From NCBI GenBank assembly GCA_030679635.1, contig JAUXSZ010000050.1:1-7857 (forward strand): a stretch of 7,857 nt of DNA, read 5' to 3'. Every line of letters starts with the position of its first letter. Positions within the stretch are counted from its first letter, which is position 1. The translations under genes were made by a program, and so were the position numbers. Positions 1-4,728 of the stretch are shown in pieces. Under the pieces are notes generated by a model. That model saw nothing but the letters and a program-made list of their open reading frames with translations. It ran no database searches and had not been told where the DNA came from. Source of the stretch: Sulfuricurvum sp. (lineage in GTDB: Bacteria; Campylobacterota; Campylobacteria; Campylobacterales; Sulfurimonadaceae).

Positions 1-789
1 ATGGATAATATCGAGCACGGAGGCTACAAGCGGTCCCGTCTGCCACCCTACCGCTTCGCCGGGTTCGAGATAGACCGTGATATCGTTATGACGCGCTTTG
101 AATGCTTTGATCACGTCGATAAGGCGATCCACATCATAATCAACTCTCGTGATATGATGCCCTCCCCCGAAATTGACGTATTTCAATCCATCGATGTATG
201 AGCAGAATTTTGCTTCAAATGCTTCCAAAACTCCTTCCAACGCATCGACGTTTTGTTCGCACAGGGCATGAAAGTTCAGACCGTCGAGTTTAGCTAACAG
301 GGATTCGTCAAAATTGGCATGAGTTGTCCCCAAACGGCTGTAAATCCCGCATGGATTGTAGAGATCAACCGGGGATGAGGAGTATTCAGGGTTGACACGC
401 AAAGAAACAGAGATGTTGGGATTGATCGCTTTGACACGATCGTAAAAGCGGTGAAATTGTGCGGGAGAGTTAAAGACGATCTCATCGCTGATGCGGGCAA
501 TTTCATCGATCTCCTCTTCTTTAAAAGCGGGAGAATAGGTGTGTACCTCTTTGTTCATCTTTTCACGGGCAAGCTTGGCCTCATGCAGACCGCTTGCGGT
601 ACATCCTTGCAGATACTGGCCTACGAGATCAAACGTAGACCACATCGCAAACCCTTTGAGGGCTAAAATAACCTTGGCACCCGACTCTTTTTGGACACGA
701 TCCAGAAGAATCAGATTTTTTTCTAAAAGAGCCTCTTCGCAAATGTACATAGGAGTGTGGGATAGCTGGGAGAAATCGATAGGCACCAT
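1..789 (-). CDS. nspC: Carboxynorspermidine/carboxyspermidine decarboxylase, C-terminus missing
   Basis: This is a PLP-dependent fold-III (alanine racemase/ornithine decarboxylase-like) cytoplasmic enzyme. It decarboxylates carboxyspermidine or carboxynorspermidine to spermidine or norspermidine, the last step of the aspartate-semialdehyde polyamine route. The reverse strand from ATG at 789 is open through base 1, giving 263 codons; the family is usually about 370-380 residues, so roughly the last third lies beyond the edge. Visible marks are the PLP lysine in ALKGFA (K45), GCTASGLHEAKLA (about 62-74), RVNPEYS, YNPCGIYSRLG, LNFHALCEQN, the glycine-rich NFGGGHHIT phosphate-binding loop and LEPGEAVGWQTGP. 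The start is fixed by an AGAAGGA ribosome binding site 7 nt upstream. The carboxypeptidase gene ends 47 nt upstream, so read-through is possible, but an extended -10 box lies in the gap. The partner dehydrogenase gene is at 3112-4296 on the same strand. Identification is firm; the preferred substrate (spermidine or norspermidine branch) cannot be read from sequence. Confidence 0.94.
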   Translation of the reverse strand, partial: MVPIDFSQLSHTPMYICEEALLEKNLILLDRVQKESGAKVILALKGFAMWSTFDLVGQYLQGCTASGLHEAKLAREKMNKEVHTYSPAFKEEEIDEIARISDEIVFNSPAQFHRFYDRVKAINPNISVSLRVNPEYSSSPVDLYNPCGIYSRLGTTHANFDESLLAKLDGLNFHALCEQNVDALEGVLEAFEAKFCSYIDGLKYVNFGGGHHITRVDYDVDRLIDVIKAFKARHNDITVYLEPGEAVGWQTGPLVASVLDIIH

Positions 790-796
790 CAAGGAA

Positions 797-803
797 TCCT
801 TCT
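797..803 (-). promoter_or_regulatory. Ribosome binding site of nspC
   Basis: On the minus strand this reads AGAAGGA, ending 7 nt before the ATG at 789. It supports that ATG over later in-frame starts such as the Met at codon 14. Confidence 0.75.
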
Positions 804-817
804 GTTTTAATGGCGTG

Positions 818-826
818 ATTGTACCA
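818..826 (-). promoter_or_regulatory. Candidate extended -10 promoter for nspC
   Basis: The minus strand reads TGG-TACAAT, an extended -10 (TGn plus a one-mismatch Pribnow box), about 28 nt before the nspC ATG. No good -35 is visible, which is common in Campylobacterota, where sigma-70 promoters rely on the -10. It would give a leader of about 20 nt carrying the AGAAGGA site, and would let nspC be expressed independently of the carboxypeptidase gene upstream. This is inference from sequence alone. Confidence 0.45.
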
Positions 827-836
827 TACTCACAGA

Positions 837-1592
837 TTAGGCTGTTTCAAATCCGCCGGTCACTTTTATATGCCAGGGCTCATAACGGACTCCAAAGAGG
901 TTATTGGCGGTATAGCGGATAGTAATATATCCGCCGTCGTAGAGTTTTTTGAAGACATCGGTCTCTTGGAACTTTTCGGTGAAATTAAACTGACCGAGCC
1001 CTCGTTTTCCGATGTCAAAATCTCCGACACTGTGAAAAGTAAAACCGGGAGGGGCAATGGAGTTAGAGGCTAGACGAAAATTCCCCCCTGAATTGGCCAT
1101 TTTTTTGACAAAAAGATAAAGTTGTTTAACCGGTGCGCGCACACCGGACGTGAGGACCAAATCATTGCCGATAAGACGTTTGATCTGTGCGTATTTTTCG
1201 GTTGCAGCACCCTTCATTAGGAAATGGCCCGTTTTGTCGACATAAACAACATCTTTTTGAGGAGTGACGACGGTCAATTCAGGTACGGTTCTCTCACCGA
1301 AAAAGCCATACTTGCGAGGATCCCCGTAAAAAATTGATTCAACAAATGCAATTTCTTCTTTGGTGAGCGGTTTTTTGCAATGGGACGCAGTTTTGAGGAG
1401 CTCATCAAAGCTGAGAATGTTAAACTGAACGTAACCCACATGATTTTGGACAATATCGAGCTTTTCCAGGAGTGAGACAACGGTGCGATCGACATTGCCA
1501 GACGTAACAGAAGAATCAATCTCTTCCATTCTTCCCCAAAGGGCACTGCTGGCAGTCAATGCACTCAGTGCCATAAACGTTCTTCTATCCAC
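837..1592 (-). CDS. Exported LAS/M15-type D-alanyl-D-alanine carboxypeptidase-like protein
   Basis: This is a 251-residue zinc peptidase of the VanY/LAS type, expected to trim the terminal D-Ala of peptidoglycan stem peptides in the periplasm. The N-terminus, MDRRTFMALSALTASSALWG, has a twin arginine followed by a short hydrophobic stretch, so a Tat-type signal is likely. The catalytic domain is at about 105-245: TSGVRAP with R152 (substrate-binding arginine), then H187 and D193 in HSVGDFDIG, then E238 and H241 in EPWHI. These match the metal ligands and catalytic acid of the family, but the spacing from H187 to D193 is one residue shorter than the classical SxHxxGxAxD motif. Residues 21-100 are a less conserved lead-in. 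The start is GTG at 1592, with GAGGA 9 nt upstream; no in-frame ATG is better placed, and the one at codon 7 would cut the twin arginine off. The gene reads divergently from the AMMECR1 gene and nspC follows after 47 nt. The fold is fairly certain; the exact substrate is inferred. Confidence 0.78.
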   Translation of the reverse strand: MDRRTFMALSALTASSALWGRMEEIDSSVTSGNVDRTVVSLLEKLDIVQNHVGYVQFNILSFDELLKTASHCKKPLTKEEIAFVESIFYGDPRKYGFFGERTVPELTVVTPQKDVVYVDKTGHFLMKGAATEKYAQIKRLIGNDLVLTSGVRAPVKQLYLFVKKMANSGGNFRLASNSIAPPGFTFHSVGDFDIGKRGLGQFNFTEKFQETDVFKKLYDGGYITIRYTANNLFGVRYEPWHIKVTGGFETA

Positions 1593-1627
1593 TTTTCACG
1601 GTCCTCTATTCGTCTTTAATCAAGCGT

Positions 1628-1633
1628 ATTGTA
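1628..1633 (-). promoter_or_regulatory. Candidate -10 box for the carboxypeptidase gene
   Basis: The minus strand reads TACAAT, 35 nt before the GTG start at 1592. There is no TG extension and the -35 position (about 1651-1656) does not resemble TTGACA; instead it falls inside the dyad repeats at 1634-1665. Support is weak and comes from position and sequence only. Confidence 0.3.
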
Positions 1634-1665
1634 GTGTAATAATCGCCATTTACACCTAGTTGTAA
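1634..1665. repeat. Inverted TGTAA repeats, candidate operator
   Basis: GTGTAA (1634-1639) and TTACAC (1650-1655) form a perfect six-base dyad with a 10-base spacer. TTACA (1650-1654) and TGTAA (1661-1665) form a second dyad with a 6-base spacer, so the middle half-site is shared. The array covers the -35 region of the leftward candidate promoter, where a dimeric repressor could bind. No regulator is encoded nearby, and the matching factor is unknown to me. Confidence 0.4.
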
Positions 1666-1734
1666 CCTTATTTTTAATGAGCTATTTTTTATCATCAGCA
1701 AAAACAGTTCCATATTACTATTGGATTGAAAGAG

Positions 1735-1743
1735 TGATATAAT
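1735..1743 (+). promoter_or_regulatory. Extended -10 promoter of the AMMECR1-MEMO1 operon
   Basis: TGA-TATAAT is a perfect Pribnow box with a TGn extension. The predicted start is near 1750, leaving a leader of only about 14 nt that contains GGAGG at 1753-1757, six bases before the ATG at 1764. The -35 position (1715-1720, TTACTA) is weak, as expected for an extended -10 promoter. Confidence 0.65.
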
Positions 1744-1763
1744 ATTTAAAATGGAGGTTTATT

Positions 1764-2318
1764 ATGAATCCGTCATTGTTGTGTAAAATTGCACGTTTAG
1801 CCATAGAAAAAACATTTACCCATACCCCTTTTGAAACGGATATATTGATTCAAGAAAATCCGGAACTTACCGCGCGCGGGGCAACGTTTGTCACATTGAC
1901 GCTTCACGGAAAATTACGAGGCTGTATCGGATCGATTATCGCTCATCGCCCTCTTTTGGAAGATCTTATTTCCAATGCACAATCCGCTGCGTTCCATGAT
2001 CCTCGCTTCTCTGCCCTGAGTATTCTTGAGTTGGATGATGTTGTTATCGAAGTCTCACTTTTAACTCCTCCTGCAGAAGTAGAATATCACGATGCGGAGG
2101 CACTCTCAAAAATGATCCGTCCGGGAGTAGACGGCGTTATTTTAAAATTTGGAAATCATCAGGCAACTTTTTTACCGCAAGTATGGGATGAGATACCAGA
2201 TTTCGATACTTTTTTTGCTCATTTAGGGATGAAAGCAGGAATCGGAAGCGATCCTCTCTCCCTTCATCCTGAAATTTATACGTATCAAGTGGAAAAATAC
2301 AAGGAGAGTAGCAAATGA
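1764..2318 (+). CDS. amrA: AMMECR1-domain protein (AmmeMemoRadiSam system protein A)
   Basis: This 184-residue protein spans essentially one complete AMMECR1 domain and is probably cytoplasmic. Its biochemical role is not established. The family signature LRGCIGS is at 51-57, preceded by GATFVTLTLHGK. AFHDPRF (76-82) and LELDDVVIEVSLLTPP (88-103) follow, then GVDGVILKFGNHQATFLPQVW (about 121-141) and HLGMKAG near the end, all in the family's usual order. The start is ATG at 1764, with GGAGG six bases upstream. Its last bases overlap the MEMO1 gene through ATGA, so translation is likely coupled. In many bacteria and archaea these two are encoded with a PflA-like radical SAM enzyme, but none is present here. 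Family assignment is very sure, function open. Confidence 0.93.
   Translation: MNPSLLCKIARLAIEKTFTHTPFETDILIQENPELTARGATFVTLTLHGKLRGCIGSIIAHRPLLEDLISNAQSAAFHDPRFSALSILELDDVVIEVSLLTPPAEVEYHDAEALSKMIRPGVDGVILKFGNHQATFLPQVWDEIPDFDTFFAHLGMKAGIGSDPLSLHPEIYTYQVEKYKESSK
2301..2306 (+). promoter_or_regulatory. Ribosome binding site of the MEMO1-family gene
   Basis: AAGGAG inside the last codons of the AMMECR1 gene, eight bases before the ATG at 2315. It supports the ATGA-overlapping start over the ATG four codons downstream. Confidence 0.7.
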
Positions 2319-3115
2319 GTACACGAACCATGAGCGTTGCAGGGAGTTTTTATCCAGCATATTCACAAGAAGTAGTGGAGATGATCGACCATTGGAATAC
2401 TATTTTACAATCCCATGCCAATGAATGGGAACGTTTTAATGCTCTGAGGGGGCGTGCCGTTATCGTTCCTCATGCAGGATGGGTTTATTCAGGTTTTACG
2501 GCGAATATTGCCCACCGTGTCCTCTCAAATAGCCATCCCAAAACCATTGTCGTCATCGGTCCCTCGCACCGTATCGGGTTTGAGGGGGTGAGCATCGCCA
2601 ATACCGGTACGTATCAGACACCGATCGGAGAGTTGAGCATCGATCGTGTGCTGGTCAATGATTTGATGGAAAAATTCGAACTTCCCTATTTTCCGCAAGC
2701 GCACCATGAGCACAGTACGGAAGTCCAGATGCCTTTTATCCAACACTACTCTCCGACTGCCCATGTCGTCGAATTGGTGTATGCTTACGCGAAGCCCTCT
2801 CAAATTGCGCCGATAATTTCCTATCTGCTCGATCAAAGCGATACGGCTATCGTCATCAGTACCGATTTGAGCCATTATTATTCACTGGAAGAAGCAAACA
2901 AACTCGATGCAATCTGTCTGGAGGCGATACGCAATGAAAACGTGCAAGAATTGCATCAAGGGTGTGAAGCGTGCGGAGTAATCGGTGTGGAAGCGATGCT
3001 GAGCGTCGCCAAAGAACGGAATATGGAAGCTATTTTACTCGATTATCGAACCAGTGCCGACGCGAGCGGTGATACCGACCGCGTCGTAGGATATGCGAGT
3101 GCGCTGTTTCGTTAA
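2315..3115 (+). CDS. amrB: MEMO1-family protein (AmmeMemoRadiSam system protein B)
   Basis: This 266-residue protein covers the full MEMO family, which has the LigB-like class III extradiol dioxygenase fold. In human MEMO1 the corresponding site binds iron or copper; the bacterial role is unknown. The N-terminus, TRTMSVAGSFYPAY, is the usual strand leading into the fold. The putative metal-site residues are all present: H53 in VPHAGWVYSG, H85 in GPSHRIGFEG and C220 in EACGVIG. Also conserved are EHSTEVQMPF (132-141) and STDLSHYYS with H187. The gene is coupled to the AMMECR1 gene by a 4-bp ATGA overlap. Its stop codon lies within TTAA, which also supplies the stop of the convergent dehydrogenase gene. 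There is no intergenic space for a private terminator. No radical SAM gene follows. Family certain; activity and metal not. Confidence 0.93.
   Translation: MSTRTMSVAGSFYPAYSQEVVEMIDHWNTILQSHANEWERFNALRGRAVIVPHAGWVYSGFTANIAHRVLSNSHPKTIVVIGPSHRIGFEGVSIANTGTYQTPIGELSIDRVLVNDLMEKFELPYFPQAHHEHSTEVQMPFIQHYSPTAHVVELVYAYAKPSQIAPIISYLLDQSDTAIVISTDLSHYYSLEEANKLDAICLEAIRNENVQELHQGCEACGVIGVEAMLSVAKERNMEAILLDYRTSADASGDTDRVVGYASALFR
3112..3115. other. TTAA palindrome shared as the stop of two convergent genes
   Basis: TAA at 3113-3115 ends the MEMO1 gene on the plus strand. TTA at 3112-3114 is the TAA stop of the dehydrogenase gene on the minus strand. The two coding regions therefore overlap tail to tail by four bases, and any terminator must lie inside the opposite gene. 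Confidence 0.9.
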
Positions 3116-4296
3116 CATTCCATCTCAAGAACATTCCATGGTAACCCTTGGGTGTTCATCTCTTCCATAAAGAAATCGGGATCGAGCTGTTCCATGTTGA
3201 ACACCCCCTTACCGCTCCATTTCCCCTCAACCATCAGTTTGGCACCGATAACGGCAGGAACGCCTGTCGTGTAAGAGACACCTTGCGCTTTTACCTCGGC
3301 GTAACACTCTTCATGATCTTTGATTTGGTAGATGTAGATTTTACGTTTTTTACCGTCTTTGATCCCCTCCGCCACGATACCGATGTTGGTTTTCCCTTTG
3401 GTACGAGGCCCTAGAGAAGCTGGGTCTGGGAGCAACGTTGCCAAAAATTCGATCGGTACGATTTTCATCCCCTTATGCTCAACCTCTTTGATCCCCAGCA
3501 TCCCTACGTTTTCTAGCGCGCGCATGTGCATGAGGTAGCTTTCACCGAAGGTCATGAAAAAGCGGATACGCTTGAGCCCCTTGATGTGTTTGACGAGCGA
3601 CTCCATCTCTTCGTGATAGAGCAAATAGCTCTCTTTGGGCCCTACTTCGGGATAATCCCAGCTAAAGTGAATCTGCATAGGATCGGTTTCGATCCATTTT
3701 CCCTCTTCCCAATAACGCCCTTTGGCACTCACTTCGCGCAGGTTGATCTCTGGATTGAAATTGGTCGCAAACGGATATCCGTGGTCGCCCGCATTGCAGT
3801 CCAAAATATCGATCGTATGAATTTCGTCAAAATAGTGTTTTTGGGCATAGGCACAAAAAACATTTGTCGCACCCGGATCAAATCCGCTACCGAGCAGTCC
3901 CATGATCCCGGCGTCTTTGAATGCTTGGTCTTTTGCCCATTGCTCTTTGTACTCAAATTTCGCTTCATCGGGATGTTCATAGTTGGCGGTATCGAGATAC
4001 GGTATTTTGGTCGCGATGCAGGCATCCATGATGGTGAGATCTTGATAAGGAAGGGCCACATTGATAAGAATGTCGGCATTAACACGCTTGATAAGATCAA
4101 TGACTGCTTGGGTGTTGTCTGCGTCAACGGTTGCTATCTCGATGGCCCCTTTTGGCAATTCCCCCTGGATATCTTCACAACGTTTCAGTGTGCGGCTTGC
4201 TAAAATGATACGGTCAAATACGTGAGTGTTCATGACACATTTGTGCGCTACGACACGCCCAACTCCGCCTGCGCCGATAATCAATACTGTTGCCAT
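3112..4296 (-). CDS. Carboxynorspermidine/carboxyspermidine dehydrogenase (saccharopine dehydrogenase family)
   Basis: This 394-residue NADPH-dependent cytoplasmic enzyme reductively condenses L-aspartate beta-semialdehyde with putrescine or 1,3-diaminopropane to give carboxyspermidine or carboxynorspermidine, the substrate of NspC. The N-terminal Rossmann motif GAGGVG is at 8-13. Family motifs follow: INVALPYQDLTIMDAC (about 78-93), YLDTANYE (100-107), LGSGFDPGATNVF (135-147) and DCNAGDHGYPFATNFNPEIN (166-185). Length fits the family. The start is ATG at 4296, with AGGAG six bases upstream and a TATAAT box further up. It is convergent with, and overlaps by four bases, the MEMO1 gene. nspC lies about 2.3 kb further on the same strand, which favours the polyamine role over lysine metabolism. 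A general saccharopine dehydrogenase label would be the fallback. Confidence 0.9.
   Translation of the reverse strand: MATVLIIGAGGVGRVVAHKCVMNTHVFDRIILASRTLKRCEDIQGELPKGAIEIATVDADNTQAVIDLIKRVNADILINVALPYQDLTIMDACIATKIPYLDTANYEHPDEAKFEYKEQWAKDQAFKDAGIMGLLGSGFDPGATNVFCAYAQKHYFDEIHTIDILDCNAGDHGYPFATNFNPEINLREVSAKGRYWEEGKWIETDPMQIHFSWDYPEVGPKESYLLYHEEMESLVKHIKGLKRIRFFMTFGESYLMHMRALENVGMLGIKEVEHKGMKIVPIEFLATLLPDPASLGPRTKGKTNIGIVAEGIKDGKKRKIYIYQIKDHEECYAEVKAQGVSYTTGVPAVIGAKLMVEGKWSGKGVFNMEQLDPDFFMEEMNTQGLPWNVLEMEC
3114..3139. repeat. Ten-base direct repeat at the dehydrogenase 3' end
   Basis: AACATTCCAT occurs at 3114-3123 and again at 3130-3139, a 16-base period. The copies lie in different reading frames of the dehydrogenase C-terminus. 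It may be chance or a small tandem duplication that created the last residues and moved the stop into the neighbouring gene's stop. Confidence 0.5.
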
Positions 4297-4302
4297 AAAT
4301 AA

Positions 4303-4307
4303 CTCCT
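4303..4307 (-). promoter_or_regulatory. Ribosome binding site of the dehydrogenase gene
   Basis: The minus strand reads AGGAG within GAGGAG, six bases before the ATG at 4296; a strong site that fixes the start. Confidence 0.75.
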
Positions 4308-4329
4308 CAAATAATAATAAAAGTGCGAG

Positions 4330-4335
4330 ATTATA
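4330..4335 (-). promoter_or_regulatory. Candidate -10 box for the dehydrogenase gene
   Basis: The minus strand reads TATAAT in the 51-base gap after dgkA, about 34 nt before the ATG at 4296. No clear -35 is visible and that position falls in the end of dgkA. It suggests the polyamine gene can be transcribed separately from the lipid operon upstream. Confidence 0.5.
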
Positions 4336-4347
4336 GTCTAACCTCTC

Positions 4348-4728
4348 TTACGATAGCGTTACACACCCATAGGCGGACGCCAAGGTCAAAATCCAGATAA
4401 AGGCCAGCATGACCAGAGAGATAAAGACGAGTGCCGCCCCTGCGTCTTTGGCGCGCTTTGCAAGTTCGTGGTGGTCAAAGGTGACCAAATCAACGGTTCG
4501 CTCAATCGCGCTGTTGATGATTTCGGCGAGCACGGGGATAAACAGCGAAACCGCCAATACGGCCTTATAGACAAAGAGAATCGGCAACACCCAAGCGGTA
4601 ATCATCCCGACTACAAATAAAACGATCTGCAAACGAAACGAGGGCTCATGCTGTGTCACTTCTACCAGTCCGTTGAGAGCATAACGGGTATTTTTAAATA
4701 AGGTATATTTGGGTTTATTGAGAGCCAT
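4348..4728 (-). CDS. dgkA: Diacylglycerol kinase, prokaryotic DgkA type
   Basis: This small integral membrane kinase of 126 residues, close to the E. coli enzyme in length, phosphorylates diacylglycerol to phosphatidic acid with MgATP. Three membrane segments are visible at about 33-50, 54-71 and 98-118. The signature LAEIINSAIERTVDL is at 67-81 and HELAKRAKDAGAA at 87-99. The residues matching the E. coli active site are present: E28, E69, N72, E76, K94 and D95. The ATG at 4728 lies inside the last codons of the acyltransferase gene (14-bp overlap), with AAGGA five bases before the start, so the pair is translationally coupled. Next to a lysophospholipid transporter-acyltransferase, the likely job is returning diacylglycerol released during envelope synthesis to the phospholipid pool. 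A related undecaprenol kinase activity is possible but more typical of Gram-positive homologues. Confidence 0.95.
   Translation of the reverse strand: MALNKPKYTLFKNTRYALNGLVEVTQHEPSFRLQIVLFVVGMITAWVLPILFVYKAVLAVSLFIPVLAEIINSAIERTVDLVTFDHHELAKRAKDAGAALVFISLVMLAFIWILTLASAYGCVTLS

Larger units (their letters stand above)
1593..1763. promoter_or_regulatory. Divergent intergenic promoter region
   Basis: These 171 bases are AT-rich and hold no plausible gene. They carry the leftward control region of the carboxypeptidase gene (GAGGA ribosome binding site at 1602-1606, candidate -10 at 1628-1633, dyad repeats at 1634-1665). They also carry the rightward promoter and ribosome binding site of the AMMECR1-MEMO1 operon (1735-1757). 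T- and A-runs around 1670-1705 may act as bent or UP-element-like DNA; that last point is only a suggestion. Confidence 0.7.

Noticed and set aside
1..201. Plus-strand open frame beginning with ATG at the very first base
   Set aside because: It lies antisense to nspC, whose minus-strand translation shows clear family motifs; the ATG at base 1 is coincidence.
451..922. Overlapping plus-strand open frames of 71 and 127 codons
   Set aside because: They run antisense through nspC and the end of the carboxypeptidase gene, have no ribosome binding site and no recognisable protein pattern.
2525..2875. A 116-codon minus-strand open frame
   Set aside because: It is antisense to the MEMO1 gene; no initiation signal and no family resemblance.
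3130..3156. Possible terminator hairpin (ACCC-TT-GGGT) downstream of the MEMO1 gene
   Set aside because: The stem is only four pairs with a two-base loop and no T-run follows; it lies in the coding end of the dehydrogenase.
3526..4203. A 225-codon plus-strand open frame
   Set aside because: It is the mirror of the dehydrogenase gene, which has a Rossmann motif, a good ribosome binding site and full family length.
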